Below, one piece after another: positions 38,423 through 49,553 of a DNA stretch of 64,000 nt. The notes under the pieces were generated by a model. It saw only the letters and a program-made list of their open reading frames with translations, was not told the origin of the DNA and made no database searches. Source of the stretch: Terribacillus halophilus. GTDB lineage: Bacteria; Bacillota; Bacilli; Bacillales; Amphibacillaceae. The stretch lies in contig NZ_FMZB01000014.1 in the NCBI RefSeq assembly GCF_900101385.1, positions 1-64,000 on the forward strand, in the 5' to 3' direction. Both the position numbers and the translations under genes were made by a program. Numbering within the stretch: the stretch's first letter is position 1; every line of letters begins with the position of its first letter.

Positions 38423-41400
38423 TTACGGTGTTACAGATTCGATTTCCTGTTCCTCTGTCACTTCTTCAGGCGTTTCCAATTTCGCTTTGATCTTGCGGTA
38501 CTGCGGCATACCAGTACCAGCAGGAACGAGCTTACCGATGATGACATTCTCTTTCAAGCCGAGAAGTTCATCGCGCTTACCTTTTATGGCTGCATCGGTA
38601 AGGACACGAGTTGTTTCCTGGAAGGAAGCAGCAGACAAGAAGGAATCCGTTTCAAGAGAAGCTTTTGTGATACCAAGCAATACTGGCTTACCGCTGGCTG
38701 GCTGGAAACCTTCTCGCAAGACTTCACGGTTTGCTTCTTTGAATTGGTGGATCTCAAGAAGTGATCCTGGCAATACATCTGTTTGACCAGAGTCGATGAC
38801 ACGTACTTTACGAAGCATTTGGCGAACCATAACTTCGACGTGTTTATCGCCGATTTCTACCCCTTGCATGCGGTATACTTTCTGCACTTCTTTCAATAGA
38901 TACTGCTGAACGCCGGCTACACCACGAACGCGAAGCAATTCTTTCGGATCGACAGAACCCTCTGTAAGTTCCTGACCAGCTTCGATCGCATCTCCTTCGG
39001 CTACACGCAGACGTGCACCATATGGAGCTGTGTATGTCTTTGTTTCAACTGTACCTTGAATAACGATCTCTTGTTTTTCTTTCACTTCATTGATCTCGAT
39101 GACTGTACCTTTGATCTCAGAGATGACAGCCTGACCTTTAGGGTTACGCGCCTCGAACAATTCCTGGATACGCGGCAAACCTTGTGTAATATCGTCACCG
39201 GCTACCCCACCTGTGTGGAATGTACGCATTGTAAGCTGTGTTCCTGGCTCACCGATGGATTGTGCAGCGATGATACCGACTGCTTCGCCGACTTCCACGT
39301 CGCTACCAGTTGCAAGGTTGCGGCCGTAACATTTCTTACATGCACCGTGTTTTGTGTTACATGTGAAGACTGTACGGATGGCAACTTCTTCGATACCTGC
39401 ATCAACGATTTGTCTTGCTGTATCTTCATCTATCAATTCGTTCTTTTCGATGATCACATTGCCTGTTTCCGGATGTTTGACATTCTCGAACGCAGTACGG
39501 CCGACAAGGCGATCATACAATGGCTCGATCATTTCAGTTCCTTCTGTCAGTGCACGGACTCTCAAGCTGCGGTCGGTTCCGCAATCTTCTTCACGGATGA
39601 TGACATCTTGCGCTACGTCAACAAGACGACGAGTCAAGTAACCGGAATCGGCAGTTTTCAGGGCTGTATCGGCAAGACCTTTACGCGCACCATGTGTAGA
39701 GATGAAGTACTCGAGTACTGTCAGACCCTCACGGAAACTGGACTTGATCGGCAACTCAATGATCCGACCAGCCGGGTTGGCCATCAAACCACGCATACCA
39801 GCAAGCTGCGTGAAGTTGGACGCGTTACCACGCGCACCGGAATCACTCATCATAAAGATTGGGTTACGGTTGCTCAAGGACTTCATCAAACGTTCCTGGA
39901 TGTCATCCTTCGCTTTGGACCAAATGGAGATGACACGGTCATAACGCTCTTCTTCCGTGATCAAACCACGACGGAACTGTTTCAGCACTTTATCCACACG
40001 GGATTGTGCTTCATCAAGGATTTCCGTTTTCTCTTTCAATACGACGATATCGGAGATACCAACCGTAATACCTGCTTTAGTGGAATAACTGAATCCAAGG
40101 TCTTTCATGCGGTCAAGCATTTTAGACGTTTCACTGATCTTGAAGCGTTTGAACACTTCTGCAATGATGTCGCCTAGGAAACCTTTTTTGAACGGGGAGA
40201 TAATGTCGCGTTTTGCGATCTCCTCTTTGATATTCGCACCCTTCTCAACGAAGTAGTGTACAGGTGTTTTTTCTTCCAAGTTTTCGCGAGTCGGTTCGTT
40301 CATGTAAGGGAACGAGCTCGGCAAAATCGTGTTGAAGATAAGTTTACCTACTGTTGTAAGCAGGATTTGGTTGTTTTGCTCTTCTGTGAACGTTTCATTG
40401 TTCAAAGAGCCGGCATCTACTGCTACACGTGTGTGTAGGTGCACATAACCGTTCTGATAAGCAAGCATTGCTTCATTAACATCTTTGAAGACTTTACCTT
40501 CGCCGATTGCACCTTCACGCTCAAGAGTAAGGTAGTAGTTACCTAGTACCATATCCTGAGACGGTGTTACGACTGGTTTACCGTCTTTCGGGTTCAAGAT
40601 GTTCTGTGCAGCAAGCATAAGGATGCGAGCCTCTGCTTGTGCTTCTGCAGATAGAGGTACGTGAACAGCCATCTGGTCACCATCGAAGTCAGCGTTATAA
40701 GCTGTACATACAAGCGGGTGAAGACGGATCGCACGGCCTTCCACCAATGTCGGTTCGAATGCCTGGATACCTAGGCGGTGAAGCGTAGGTGCACGGTTAA
40801 GCAATACTGGATGCTCGCGGATGACTTCCTCGAGTACATCCCATACTTCCGGATGCAGGCGCTCGATTTTCCGTTTTGCGGATTTGATGTTATGCGCAAG
40901 TCCTTTTTCAACCAATTCTTTCATGATGAATGGTTTGAATAGCTCAAGCGCCATTTCTTTCGGAAGACCACACTGATACATCTTCAGATGCGGACCTACG
41001 ACGATTACGGAACGTCCGGAGTAGTCTACCCGTTTACCAAGCAAGTTCTGACGGAAACGTCCTTGTTTCCCTTTCAGCATATGAGAAAGAGATTTCAATG
41101 GACGGTTACCAGGACCTGTAACAGGACGACCGCGGCGGCCGTTATCGATCAACGCATCAACAGCTTCCTGCAGCATACGTTTTTCATTTTGTACGATGAT
41201 GCTAGGTGCACCAAGGTCCAATAGACGCTTCAGACGGTTGTTACGGTTGATTACCCGACGATAAAGATCATTCAAGTCGGATGTAGCAAAACGTCCACCG
41301 TCAAGCTGTACCATTGGACGAAGCTCAGGAGGGATGATTGGAAGTACATCCAACACCATCCAAGAAGGTTCGTTACCGGAATGACGGAATGCTTCCATCA

Positions 41401-42034
41401 CTTCCAAGCGCTTGATCGCACGCGTTCTGCGTTGCCCTTGTGCTGTTTTCAATTCTTCGCGAAGTGTCTCCACTTCTTTTTCCAAGTCGATGTCTGAAAG
41501 AAGCTTGCGGATCGCTTCTGCACCCATTTGAGCTTGGAATGTGTTGCCGTATTTCTCACGATAGAGGCGGTATTCTTTCTCGGAAAGAAGCTGCTTCTTC
41601 TCAAGAGCGGTATCACCGGCGTCTGTCACGATGTACGCTGCGAAATAAATAACTTCTTCCAGTGCACGAGGAGACATATCCAGTACAAGACCCATACGGC
41701 TCGGAATACCTTTGAAGTACCAAATGTGAGACACAGGAGCTGCTAGCTCGATGTGTCCCATACGCTCACGGCGTACTTTGGCTTTGGTAACTTCCACGCC
41801 GCAGCGATCACATACGACGCCTTTATAGCGAACGCGTTTGTATTTACCGCAATGACATTCCCAGTCCTTTTGGGGACCGAAGATGCGCTCACAGAACAAA
41901 CCGTCTTTTTCAGGCTTCAACGTACGGTAGTTGATCGTTTCCGGCTTTTTAACTTCTCCGTAAGACCAAGAACGAATCTTATCAGGTGAAGCCAAACCTA
42001 TTTTCATAAACTCAAAATTATTAACATCTATCAA
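38423..42034 (-). CDS. rpoC: RNA polymerase beta' subunit
   Basis: The 1203-residue beta' subunit carries the active-site Mg2+ motif NADFDGDQM. Its N-terminal zinc ribbon is formed by [19 protein letters not shown], and the second zinc site uses [18 protein letters not shown] and related cysteines. Start TTG 42034 begins [10 protein letters not shown], as in B. subtilis (which also uses TTG), with AGGGAGG upstream. It follows rpoB by 58 bases. Confidence 0.98.
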   Translation of the reverse strand: MIDVNNFEFMKIGLASPDKIRSWSYGEVKKPETINYRTLKPEKDGLFCERIFGPQKDWECHCGKYKRVRYKGVVCDRCGVEVTKAKVRRERMGHIELAAPVSHIWYFKGIPSRMGLVLDMSPRALEEVIYFAAYIVTDAGDTALEKKQLLSEKEYRLYREKYGNTFQAQMGAEAIRKLLSDIDLEKEVETLREELKTAQGQRRTRAIKRLEVMEAFRHSGNEPSWMVLDVLPIIPPELRPMVQLDGGRFATSDLNDLYRRVINRNNRLKRLLDLGAPSIIVQNEKRMLQEAVDALIDNGRRGRPVTGPGNRPLKSLSHMLKGKQGRFRQNLLGKRVDYSGRSVIVVGPHLKMYQCGLPKEMALELFKPFIMKELVEKGLAHNIKSAKRKIERLHPEVWDVLEEVIREHPVLLNRAPTLHRLGIQAFEPTLVEGRAIRLHPLVCTAYNADFDGDQMAVHVPLSAEAQAEARILMLAAQNILNPKDGKPVVTPSQDMVLGNYYLTLEREGAIGEGKVFKDVNEAMLAYQNGYVHLHTRVAVDAGSLNNETFTEEQNNQILLTTVGKLIFNTILPSSFPYMNEPTRENLEEKTPVHYFVEKGANIKEEIAKRDIISPFKKGFLGDIIAEVFKRFKISETSKMLDRMKDLGFSYSTKAGITVGISDIVVLKEKTEILDEAQSRVDKVLKQFRRGLITEEERYDRVISIWSKAKDDIQERLMKSLSNRNPIFMMSDSGARGNASNFTQLAGMRGLMANPAGRIIELPIKSSFREGLTVLEYFISTHGARKGLADTALKTADSGYLTRRLVDVAQDVIIREEDCGTDRSLRVRALTEGTEMIEPLYDRLVGRTAFENVKHPETGNVIIEKNELIDEDTARQIVDAGIEEVAIRTVFTCNTKHGACKKCYGRNLATGSDVEVGEAVGIIAAQSIGEPGTQLTMRTFHTGGVAGDDITQGLPRIQELFEARNPKGQAVISEIKGTVIEINEVKEKQEIVIQGTVETKTYTAPYGARLRVAEGDAIEAGQELTEGSVDPKELLRVRGVAGVQQYLLKEVQKVYRMQGVEIGDKHVEVMVRQMLRKVRVIDSGQTDVLPGSLLEIHQFKEANREVLREGFQPASGKPVLLGITKASLETDSFLSAASFQETTRVLTDAAIKGKRDELLGLKENVIIGKLVPAGTGMPQYRKIKAKLETPEEVTEEQEIESVTP

Positions 42035-42092
42035 GGGGCCTACCTCCCTTTTAGTATCCCATTACTGCCCTGCAGTCGATGTTTTGGGCGCC

Positions 42093-45000
42093 TTAACCTT
42101 CCTGTACATCAAGATTGATGCGGTCAGGTACTTGCGTCTCGTCTTCATCTTCGAGTTCTCGCATTTCTACTTCTTCTTCATCGCCATTGAGGATCTTGAC
42201 ATCCATACCAAGACTTTGAAGCTCTTTAATCAATACTTTGAACGATTCTGGTACACCAGGTTCCGGTACATTATCACCTTTGACAATCGATTCATACGTC
42301 TTCACACGTCCGACTACGTCATCGGATTTGACAGTAAGAATCTCTTGAAGGGTATATGCTGCACCGTATGCTTCCAGTGCCCATACCTCCATCTCACCGA
42401 AACGCTGTCCACCGAACTGTGCTTTACCACCGAGCGGCTGCTGCGTAACTAGTGAATAAGGACCTGTGGAACGCGCATGCAGCTTGTCATCAACCATGTG
42501 GGCAAGCTTGATCATGTACGATACACCGACAGATACACGGTTATCGAACGGTTCACCAGTTCTGCCATCATAAAGGATCGTCTTCGCATCACGCGGCATG
42601 CCAGCTTCTTCGAGCGTTTCCCAAACATCTTCTTCACGCGCACCATCAAATACCGGTGTTGCAACGTGGATGCCCAGCGCACGGGCTGCCATACCCAAGT
42701 GAAGCTCAAACACCTGTCCGATGTTCATACGAGATGGTACCCCTAGTGGGTTAAGCATGATATCTACAGGTGTACCGTCCGGCATGAACGGCATATCTTC
42801 TTCAGGAAGAATTTTGGAGATAACCCCTTTGTTACCGTGACGTCCAGCCATTTTATCCCCTTCAGAAATCTTACGTTTCTGAACGATATAAACACGAACA
42901 AGCTGGTTTACACCTGGAGGAAGTTCATCGCCATCTTCACGATTGAAGATCTTGACATCCAATACAATACCGCCGGCACCATGAGGCACACGAAGGGATG
43001 TATCACGGACTTCGCGGGCTTTCTCACCGAAGATCGCATGTAATAGACGTTCTTCTGCAGATAGCTCCGTTACACCTTTAGGCGTTACTTTACCAACTAA
43101 CAGATCACCATCGGAAACTTCAGCACCAACACGGATGATTCCGCGCTCATCAAGGTTCTTCAATGCGTCTTCCCCAACGTTCGGGATGTCGCGAGTGATT
43201 TCTTCTGGTCCAAGCTTCGTATCTCGTGCTTCTGATTCGTATTCCTCGATATGGATGGATGTGTATACATCATCTTTCACAAGGCGTTCGCTCATGATGA
43301 TGGCATCCTCGTAGTTGTAACCTTCCCATGTCATGAAGGCAACAAGTACGTTGCGTCCAAGCGCAAGTTCACCGTCCTGCATGGAAGGTCCATCGGCAAG
43401 GATTTCACCTTTTGTCACACGGTCGCCGACGCTGACGATTGGACGTTGGTTATAACAAGTTCCTTGGTTGGAACGATTGAATTTTTGCAGACGATAGCGA
43501 TCTGTATCGCCTTTGACTTCACTGCCGCCAACTTCCGTGATACGGCGAACAATGATTTCTTTTGCTTCGACGCGTTCTACGATACCTTCTGCTCTGCAGA
43601 TGACCGCTGCACCGGAGTCTTTACCGGATACATATTCCATACCAGTACCTACGATTGGTGCTTCTGGCTGCATCAACGGTACTGCTTGTCGCTGCATGTT
43701 CGCACCCATCAATGCACGGTTGGAGTCATCGTTTTCCAAGAACGGGATACACGCTGTCGCGGCGGATACAACCTGTTTCGGTGATACGTCCATGTAATCG
43801 ATACGCTCACGGGCAACAATTGTATTCTCTTCACGGAAACGGGCAACGACTTCTTCGTTTTCAAAGCCGCCTTCTTCTGTCAGTGGAGAGTTCGCCTGTG
43901 CGATCACGTAGTTATCCTGCTCATCGGCAGTCAGGTAATCAATTTGTTCCGTTACACGGTTCGTTTCCGGATCGACGCGGCGATAAGGTGTCTCGATAAA
44001 ACCGAATTTGTTCACTTTCGCATAAGTGGAAAGAGAGTTGATCAACCCGATGTTCGGACCCTCCGGCGTTTCGATCGGACACATTCTGCCGTAGTGGGAA
44101 TAGTGTACGTCACGCACTTCGAAGCCTGCACGTTCCCGAGTCAAACCACCAGGCCCCAAAGCAGAAAGACGACGTTTGTGTGTCAATTCACCTAGCGGGT
44201 TGGTCTGGTCCATGAACTGGGAAAGCTGGGAGCTTCCAAAGAATTCTTTGATGGATGCAATCACCGGACGGATATTGATCAGCTGCTGCGGCGTGATGGC
44301 GGATGTATCCTGAATGGACATGCGCTCACGTACCACACGCTCCATACGGGATAGCCCGATACGGAATTGGTTCTGAAGCAATTCACCGACAGAACGCAAT
44401 CTTCTGTTACCAAGGTGATCGATGTCATCTGTGTCGCCAACTTCATAAAGTAGATTGAAGAAGTAGCTGACTGCTGCCACGATATCGGCAGGGTCAAGAT
44501 TCTTCACGCTGTCGTCAACGGAAGCGTTACCGGTGACGTTCAACGTACGTTCGCCTTCCGGATCTGTTGGGTCGACGATTTTGATCGTCTGAACCATGAT
44601 TTGATCTTCCACTACACCATCATGCGGCTCTAGGATGTTCTCACCGAATTTACCATTCGTACCATCAAGATGAGGAAGAATCTTATCAAGCAGACGACGG
44701 TCCAGTTTGTCGCCTTTTTGTGCAAGCACTTCGCCAGTCTCTTCATCAACGATAGGCTGAGCCAATGTCTGATTGAATAGACGGTTTTTGATATGAAGCT
44801 TTTTATTCATTTTATAACGACCTACATGCGCAAGGTCGTAACGCTTTGGATCGAAGAAACGGGAAACAAGCAAGCTCTTCGCATTCTCTACGGTAGGCGG
44901 CTCTCCCGGACGAAGACGCTCATAGATTTCAAGCAATGCTTTTTCGGTAGTTTCCGTGTTATCTTTCTCCAATGTGTTGCGAAGGTACTCATTCTCGCCT

Positions 45001-45632
45001 ATGAGATCGATGATTTCCTGATCGCTTCCGAATCCAAGCGCACGAAGCAGGACAGTGATAGGAAGCTTACGCGTACGGTCGATGCGGACATGGACTACAT
45101 CCTTTGCATCCGTCTCGAACTCAAGCCATGCACCACGGTTAGGAATGACAGTCGCTGTATGGCCGCGTTTCCCGTTTTTGTCGAATTTCTCACTGAAATA
45201 AACACTAGGGGAGCGAACAAGCTGTGATACGATTACGCGTTCAGCACCGTTGATGATGAACGTACCTGTATCTGTCATCAATGGGAAGTCGCCCATGAAT
45301 ACTTCCTGTTCTTTTACTTCGCCTGTCTCGTTGTTCAACAAGCGGACTTTCACACGAAGCGGAGCGTTATAGGTAACGTCTCTTTCTTTTGCTTCATCTA
45401 CTGGATATTTCGGTTCGCCAAGGCTATAGTCGACAAATTCCAGCGATAAATTACCCGCGAAATCCTCGATCGGGGAAATATCCTGGAACATCTCTCGTAA
45501 TCCTTCTTCTAAGAACCATTCATAAGAAGCGGTTTGAATCTCGATAAGATTCGGTAACTCTAGCACTTCACTAATACGTGCATAGCTTCTGCGCTGGCGG
45601 TGTCGTCCATACTGAACTACTTGACCTGTCAA
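42093..45632 (-). CDS. rpoB: RNA polymerase beta subunit
   Basis: The 1179-residue beta subunit starts at TTG 45632 ([14 protein letters not shown]), by homology with B. subtilis and with GAGGGGTGA five bases upstream; an in-frame GTG at 45641 overlaps that site. The rifampicin region ([27 protein letters not shown]) is wild type apart from Gly replacing the usual Ala in NPLGEL. It has a long 630-base leader. Confidence 0.98.
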   Translation of the reverse strand: MTGQVVQYGRHRQRRSYARISEVLELPNLIEIQTASYEWFLEEGLREMFQDISPIEDFAGNLSLEFVDYSLGEPKYPVDEAKERDVTYNAPLRVKVRLLNNETGEVKEQEVFMGDFPLMTDTGTFIINGAERVIVSQLVRSPSVYFSEKFDKNGKRGHTATVIPNRGAWLEFETDAKDVVHVRIDRTRKLPITVLLRALGFGSDQEIIDLIGENEYLRNTLEKDNTETTEKALLEIYERLRPGEPPTVENAKSLLVSRFFDPKRYDLAHVGRYKMNKKLHIKNRLFNQTLAQPIVDEETGEVLAQKGDKLDRRLLDKILPHLDGTNGKFGENILEPHDGVVEDQIMVQTIKIVDPTDPEGERTLNVTGNASVDDSVKNLDPADIVAAVSYFFNLLYEVGDTDDIDHLGNRRLRSVGELLQNQFRIGLSRMERVVRERMSIQDTSAITPQQLINIRPVIASIKEFFGSSQLSQFMDQTNPLGELTHKRRLSALGPGGLTRERAGFEVRDVHYSHYGRMCPIETPEGPNIGLINSLSTYAKVNKFGFIETPYRRVDPETNRVTEQIDYLTADEQDNYVIAQANSPLTEEGGFENEEVVARFREENTIVARERIDYMDVSPKQVVSAATACIPFLENDDSNRALMGANMQRQAVPLMQPEAPIVGTGMEYVSGKDSGAAVICRAEGIVERVEAKEIIVRRITEVGGSEVKGDTDRYRLQKFNRSNQGTCYNQRPIVSVGDRVTKGEILADGPSMQDGELALGRNVLVAFMTWEGYNYEDAIIMSERLVKDDVYTSIHIEEYESEARDTKLGPEEITRDIPNVGEDALKNLDERGIIRVGAEVSDGDLLVGKVTPKGVTELSAEERLLHAIFGEKAREVRDTSLRVPHGAGGIVLDVKIFNREDGDELPPGVNQLVRVYIVQKRKISEGDKMAGRHGNKGVISKILPEEDMPFMPDGTPVDIMLNPLGVPSRMNIGQVFELHLGMAARALGIHVATPVFDGAREEDVWETLEEAGMPRDAKTILYDGRTGEPFDNRVSVGVSYMIKLAHMVDDKLHARSTGPYSLVTQQPLGGKAQFGGQRFGEMEVWALEAYGAAYTLQEILTVKSDDVVGRVKTYESIVKGDNVPEPGVPESFKVLIKELQSLGMDVKILNGDEEEVEMRELEDEDETQVPDRINLDVQEG

Positions 45633-46262
45633 CAGCTTCACCCCTCAAATCAAACATTAGTAATGTATTCAAGCTGCAATCTTAAAGACCGCAGTAAATC
45701 AACATCCTGCAGCAAGTTTCCCTTGCTGTCTACTTCCTGTGCGACCAACCTTTTTCGGATAAAGGTCTGCCTGAATTGCCGGAATGCCGATTGACTTTCC
45801 AAGCAATAAATTATATATTGTAGCTAACATAAATGAATCGCCACAATATTTGCATTGTTCACATCTTCCGTTTACATAGAAAAGCATTCGCATAAATACG
45901 AATGTGATGTGAATGTTGTAATGAGACGGGCTTTTCCTTCCTGTTTAACAAACATCAGAAAGTGGTATAGTTCCAACAGCGAAACACTCCGACTGTCCTT
46001 CCTGCGTCGCCTACAAGCTAAAAGCGAAAAAGGTTTTTTCATAAAAACCGTTAAAAATTCAGCTTGCTAGCTCCTCCGAAATGGCGACATAACCCTGATC
46101 ATACATATTTAGATAAAATCGACAAAGGCAAAAATACAATATTGATAGCAGTCTTGCCAATTGGCCGACAGTTTAAACACGACCCCCAAAGAAAATTATA
46201 ATCCTCTCCGAGTATCGTTATCTATTGGCATTTTACAATACTACCACAAGCTTTTATGCGAG
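45633..46262 (-). other. Long rpoB leader/intergenic region
   Basis: About 630 bases separate ybxB and rpoB. On the minus strand they hold a weak promoter candidate (TTGTCG with TATGAT 16 bases on, near 46100), an A/T-stem hairpin with U-tract (GGTTTTT/AAAAACC, 46032-46049), and a CATTCG/CGAATG hairpin (45885-45904). Nearer rpoB is a TATAAT without a clear -35. A 64-codon frame (45893 to 45699) with CxxCxxC lacks a ribosome binding site and is not called. Confidence 0.5.
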
Positions 46263-46865
46263 TCAATCTTTTTTGGCTAATAGAATGTAATAGCCTTTAT
46301 CCTTCTTCACGATTTCGCATGAGCCGAACAGCTGATTCAATTTTTCCTGAGCAGATGGGGCACCTTGTTTCTTTTGAATGACAACCCAGAGCTCACCTTG
46401 AGGGAGCAATGCCTGGTAGCTCTCTTCAAATATCTGATGTACAACCTTCTTGCCTGCCCGGATTGGAGGGTTGGTAGCAATTGCCGCGAATTTCCGGTCC
46501 GAAAAAGCGGTCAAGCGATTACTCACATAAAATTGTGTATTACTCGCCTCATTCGCTTCAGCATTCTGTTTTGCAAGTGATACTGCACGTTCATTGACAT
46601 CACTCATCACAATAGAACGATCTGCGAAAGCTTTTGCAAATGAAATGCCGATCGGTCCATATCCACAACCAAGGTCCAGTATATCCCCTTCTATTTCCGG
46701 CTCTCTGAAAACATCAATCAAAACCCTGGACCCGAAATCCACTTCCTTCTTGGAAAATACTCCGCTATCCGAAGTGAACACAAGTTCATTGTCTTTCAGT
46801 GTGAAGCGCCATGTAGCAGGAGCACTCTTAGATTGCGGCTGATTGGTATAATAATGATCCGACAT
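46263..46865 (-). CDS. ybxB: Class I SAM-dependent methyltransferase (YbxB, RsmC-like)
   Basis: The 200-residue methyltransferase has the SAM-binding motif DLGCGYGPIG (about 62-71), an acidic motif and the catalytic NPPIRAG of the RsmC/RsmD family. A 16S rRNA guanine target is likely by family. It lies between rplL and rpoB as in B. subtilis, but a terminator upstream and the long rpoB leader downstream make it its own unit. Confidence 0.88.
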   Translation of the reverse strand: MSDHYYTNQPQSKSAPATWRFTLKDNELVFTSDSGVFSKKEVDFGSRVLIDVFREPEIEGDILDLGCGYGPIGISFAKAFADRSIVMSDVNERAVSLAKQNAEANEASNTQFYVSNRLTAFSDRKFAAIATNPPIRAGKKVVHQIFEESYQALLPQGELWVVIQKKQGAPSAQEKLNQLFGSCEIVKKDKGYYILLAKKD

Positions 46866-46917
46866 AATTGGTCACCTTCTTTTCAGGATCCATTCACGAT
46901 TGCCATGGAGAGATAGA

Positions 46918-46949
46918 TAAAAGGAAAGCTCGCCCGAGGGCGAGCTTTC
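46918..46949 (-). terminator. Terminator after rplL
   Basis: GAAAGCTCGCCC and GGGCGAGCTTTC form a perfect 12-pair stem around TC, followed by CTTTTAT. It lies seven bases past the rplL stop codon and ends or attenuates the rplJL transcript before ybxB and rpoBC. Confidence 0.92.
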
Positions 46950-46955
46950 GTGTTA

Positions 46956-47318
46956 TTACTTAACTTCTACAGAAGCTCCAGCTTCTTCAAGTTTAGCTTT
47001 AAGTTCTTCAGCTTCGTCTTTAGATACGCCTTCTTTGATGTTGCCAGGAGCGTTATCTACAAGATCTTTAGCGTCTTTAAGACCTAGGCCAGTTGCTTCG
47101 CGTACAGCTTTAACAACTTTGATTTTGGAAGCGCCAGCGCTTGTAAGAACAACGTCAAATTCAGTTTGCTCTTCAGCAGCTTCAGCAGCACCGCCACCAG
47201 CAACTGCTACAGGAGCTGCAGCAGTAACGCCGAATTCTTCTTCGATAGCTTTAACAAGATCGTTCAATTCTAGAACGGACATACCTTTAATCTCTTCAAT
47301 GATTGTCTCTTTGGACAT
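46956..47318 (-). CDS. rplL: 50S ribosomal protein L7/L12
   Basis: The 120-residue stalk protein recruits translational GTPases. It has the N-terminal dimerisation helices, an Ala/Gly hinge ([17 protein letters not shown]) and the globular C-terminal domain with [13 protein letters not shown]. It follows rplJ by 52 bases and precedes the terminator at 46918-46949. Confidence 0.97.
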   Translation of the reverse strand: MSKETIIEEIKGMSVLELNDLVKAIEEEFGVTAAAPVAVAGGGAAEAAEEQTEFDVVLTSAGASKIKVVKAVREATGLGLKDAKDLVDNAPGNIKEGVSKDEAEELKAKLEEAGASVEVK

Positions 47319-47370
47319 GATATTTCCTCCTTGGAAAATGTTTTATTTTGTATGGAAGCCTCAGGCAGCC

Positions 47371-47871
47371 TTAAGCGCCTTGCTCTTCTTTTTGTTCTGC
47401 GATTGCTTTCGCTGCATAAGCGAAGTTGCGAACCGGTGCTTGTAGCACGCTAAGCAACATAGAAAGCAAACCTTCGTAGTTCGGTAGATCCGCAAGTTCT
47501 TTAACTTGTTCTACAGAAGCTACATTACCTTGGATGACACCAGCTTTGATTTCAAGCGCTTCGTTCTTTTTAGCGAACTCGTTCAAGATCTTAGCAGGAG
47601 CAATTACGTCTTCATTACTGAAGGCGATAGCAGTTGGGCCTGTCAAGTTCTCGTCTAGTTCAGTCAAACCAGCTACTTCAGTAGCACGGCGAGTCAACGT
47701 GTTTTTGTAGACTTTGAAATCCACACCAGCTTCACGAAGCTGTTTACGAAGTTCTGTCACCTCAGAAACAGTAAGACCGCGGTAGTCTACTACGATTGTA
47801 GATTGGCTCGCTTGGAATTTCTCAGCGATTTCATTTACAACCTGTTTCTTTTGTTCGATGATCTTGGACAT
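47371..47871 (-). CDS. rplJ: 50S ribosomal protein L10
   Basis: The 166-residue L10 anchors L7/L12 dimers to the ribosome and, in complex with them, represses its own operon through the upstream leader. It has [20 protein letters not shown] and a helical C-terminus ending [15 protein letters not shown] 47871 has GGAGG eight bases upstream; the GTG at 47880 is too close. Confidence 0.97.
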   Translation of the reverse strand: MSKIIEQKKQVVNEIAEKFQASQSTIVVDYRGLTVSEVTELRKQLREAGVDFKVYKNTLTRRATEVAGLTELDENLTGPTAIAFSNEDVIAPAKILNEFAKKNEALEIKAGVIQGNVASVEQVKELADLPNYEGLLSMLLSVLQAPVRNFAYAAKAIAEQKEEQGA

Positions 47872-47921
47872 ATGTTCCACCTCCTGTTAGCTTGTTCACC
47901 ATTATACCTGGAGTTAACATG

Positions 47922-48063
47922 AAAAATGCCTCCATTCGACATGGAGGCATGATCATAAGGAACAGTCGGAACAGACTGCCTGTTTTATCTCACACACCTC
48001 GGCAGGAAATTAAGCCCTAGGGCACCTGCTGTCTTAGGTATAACGTTTATTAGGTTTTAACCA
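47922..48063 (-). promoter_or_regulatory. L10 leader with attenuator terminator
   Basis: The leader carries the L10-binding motif seen in Firmicutes (AAGACAGCAGGTGCC...TTTCCTGCCGAGG). An attenuator hairpin, GCCTCCATGTCGAATGGAGGC, here described by its arms GCCTCCAT/ATGGAGGC (47928-47948), follows with TTTTT. L10(L12)4 binding is expected to favour termination and so limit rplJL expression. Confidence 0.85.
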
Positions 48064-48069
48064 CAGTTG

Positions 48070-48098
48070 ATTATATAGTGTTTCCAATTAGATGTCAA
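48070..48098 (-). promoter_or_regulatory. Sigma-A promoter of rplJ-rplL
   Basis: TTGACA (48093-48098) and TATAAT (48070-48075), both perfect, are separated by exactly 17 bases. The -35 lies seven bases after the rplA stop codon. Confidence 0.93.
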
Positions 48099-48105
48099 CA
48101 GACAA

Positions 48106-48798
48106 TTAACGGAAAGGAGCTACGTCAACTTTGATTCCAGGACCCATAGTAGAAGCAACGGCTGCGTTCTTCATGTAAAGGCCTTTGGAAGCTTGTGGTT
48201 TCACTTTAATAAGCTGCTCGATCAATGCAACAAGGTTTTCTTCCAATTTCTCTTCAGAGAAGGAAGCTTTACCGATTGGTACATGGATGTTGGACTGTTT
48301 GTCAACGCGGTATTCTACTTTACCAGCTTTGATTTCCTGGATAGCTTTTTCCACGTCAAATGTAACAGTGCCAGTTTTCGGGTTAGGCATCAGACCTTTT
48401 GGTCCTAGCACACGGCCCAATTTACCAACTTCAGCCATCATGTCCGGAGTTGCAACGATAACGTCAAACTCGAACCAGCCGTCGTTGATTTTCGCGATTA
48501 GATCTTGTTCGCCGACGAAGTCAGCACCAGCAGCTTCCGCTTCTTTTGCTTTGTCGCCTTTAGCGAATACCAATACACGTTGTGATTTACCAGTACCATG
48601 CGGCAATACCATTGCACCGCGAATTTGCTGGTCAGCTTTCTTAGGGTCTACACCCAAACGGAAAGCAGCTTCGATAGTTTCATCGAATTTAGCAGTTGCA
48701 GTCTTTTTGACAAGGGCAACAGCCTCTTTCACTTCGTACAATTGCGTACGATCAACAAGCTTAAGTGCTTCTTGTTTCTTTTTGCTTTTTACAGCCAT
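48106..48798 (-). CDS. rplA: 50S ribosomal protein L1
   Basis: The 230-residue L1 forms the mobile L1 stalk and can repress its own mRNA. It starts [14 protein letters not shown] and has [19 protein letters not shown] 48798 follows GGAGGAAAAGGAA. The longer frame to 48927 lies in the rplK-rplA gap. Confidence 0.97.
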   Translation of the reverse strand: MAVKSKKKQEALKLVDRTQLYEVKEAVALVKKTATAKFDETIEAAFRLGVDPKKADQQIRGAMVLPHGTGKSQRVLVFAKGDKAKEAEAAGADFVGEQDLIAKINDGWFEFDVIVATPDMMAEVGKLGRVLGPKGLMPNPKTGTVTFDVEKAIQEIKAGKVEYRVDKQSNIHVPIGKASFSEEKLEENLVALIEQLIKVKPQASKGLYMKNAAVASTMGPGIKVDVAPFR

Positions 48799-48818
48799 TT
48801 CCTTTTCCTCCTCGGATT

Positions 48819-48844
48819 GTGGTTTTAACGGTAGGACCTCCCAC
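48819..48844 (-). promoter_or_regulatory. GTGGGAGG...CCAC element before rplA, candidate L1 site
   Basis: On the minus strand GTGGGAGG (48837-48844), a short linker and CCAC (48819-48822) allow GTGG/CCAC pairing, about 20 bases before rplA. The same pattern occurs before rplK. Autoregulation by L1 is inferred from position and repetition. Confidence 0.5.
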
Positions 48845-48895
48845 TTGTTAAAGCGGAACGGACAGAGTCCGTCATTGCCGGAAATGCCGGCTTTT

Positions 48896-48933
48896 AAAAA
48901 GGCTGCGAAATGGGATCCTCCATTCACGCAACC
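48896..48933 (-). terminator. Terminator-like hairpin between rplK and rplA
   Basis: GGTTGCG/CGCAGCC extended by GAATGG/CCATTT (48901-48933) forms a 13-pair stem with one mismatch, followed directly by TTTTT. It should partially terminate and so lower rplA relative to rplK, or act as an attenuator. Confidence 0.6.
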
Positions 48934-48960
48934 TCGTCATTTTCCTTGGTTGAAATGGAA

Positions 48961-49386
48961 TTAGTCTTCGATGACGATTCCCATACTGCGAGCAGTACCT
49001 TCAACCATACGCATTGCTGCTTCAACACTTGCAGCATTCAAATCAGGCATTTTAGTTTCCGCAATCTCTTTAACTTTATCGCGTTTAAGTGTAGCGACTT
49101 TGTTACGGTTTGGTTCACCAGATGCTGATTCGATACCAGCTGCTTTCTTAAGCAAGACTGCAGCAGGCGGAGTTTTGGTGATGAATGTAAATGAACGGTC
49201 TTCGAATACCGTGATTTCAACTGGAATGATCAAGCCAGCTTGTTCTTGCGTGCGGGCGTTAAATTCCTTACAGAATCCCATGATGTTCACACCTGCTTGA
49301 CCTAGTGCCGGTCCTACTGGTGGAGCTGGATTCGCTTTCGCTGCAGGAATCTGCAATTTTACAACTTTGATTACTTTTTTAGCCAC
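48961..49386 (-). CDS. rplK: 50S ribosomal protein L11
   Basis: The 141-residue L11 lies at the GTPase centre and is needed for RelA activation and thiostrepton binding. It starts [14 protein letters not shown] with the conserved proline run [15 protein letters not shown] 49386 is the start, eight bases after AAGGAGG; an ATG nine bases upstream overlaps that site. Confidence 0.97.
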   Translation of the reverse strand: MAKKVIKVVKLQIPAAKANPAPPVGPALGQAGVNIMGFCKEFNARTQEQAGLIIPVEITVFEDRSFTFITKTPPAAVLLKKAAGIESASGEPNRNKVATLKRDKVKEIAETKMPDLNAASVEAAMRMVEGTARSMGIVIED

Positions 49387-49412
49387 GAGACACACCTCCT
49401 TAAGTCCGTGAT

Positions 49413-49440
49413 GTGGTAATAGGGCTTGTCACCCTCCCAC
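49413..49440 (-). promoter_or_regulatory. GTGGGAGG...CCAC element before rplK
   Basis: On the minus strand GTGGGAGG (49433-49440) and CCAC (49413-49416) flank a short hairpin-like linker about 30 bases before rplK. It copies the element upstream of rplA. L1 or L11 binding is inferred. Confidence 0.5.
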
Positions 49441-49456
49441 TCAACATGTCTGTATA

Positions 49457-49484
49457 GCTATAGATAGCATAACACTATAGTCAA
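49457..49484 (-). promoter_or_regulatory. Second promoter of rplK-rplA
   Basis: TTGACT (49479-49484) and TATAGC (49457-49462) are separated by 16 bases. It lies downstream of a better match at 49495-49523 and could be a secondary start. Confidence 0.45.
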
Positions 49485-49494
49485 TAACATTAAG

Positions 49495-49523
49495 ATTCTA
49501 GCATTTATCCATAAACAATGCAA
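49495..49523 (-). promoter_or_regulatory. Sigma-A promoter of rplK-rplA
   Basis: TTGCAT (49518-49523) and TAGAAT (49495-49500) are separated by 17 bases, about 30 bases past the nusG stop codon. Confidence 0.75.
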
Positions 49524-49553
49524 GGGGCTTCCAAATAAATTCCGATTGCAGGA

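Noticed and set aside
39056-40177. 373-codon open frame on the plus strand opposite rpoC
   Set aside because: It is fully antisense to conserved rpoC, has no ribosome binding site and a Cys/Phe-rich composition typical of an antisense shadow of a highly expressed gene.
43251-43784. 177-codon plus-strand frame opposite rpoB
   Set aside because: Shadow frame of rpoB; composition is Cys/Phe/Thr rich and there is no start signal.
45699-45893. 64-codon minus-strand frame with CEQCKYC motif in the rpoB leader
   Set aside because: No ribosome binding site, no similarity to known small zinc proteins, and it overlaps a hairpin. Left as leader sequence.
48185-48964. 259-codon plus-strand frame opposite rplA
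   Set aside because: Antisense to conserved rplA with no homology or ribosome binding site.
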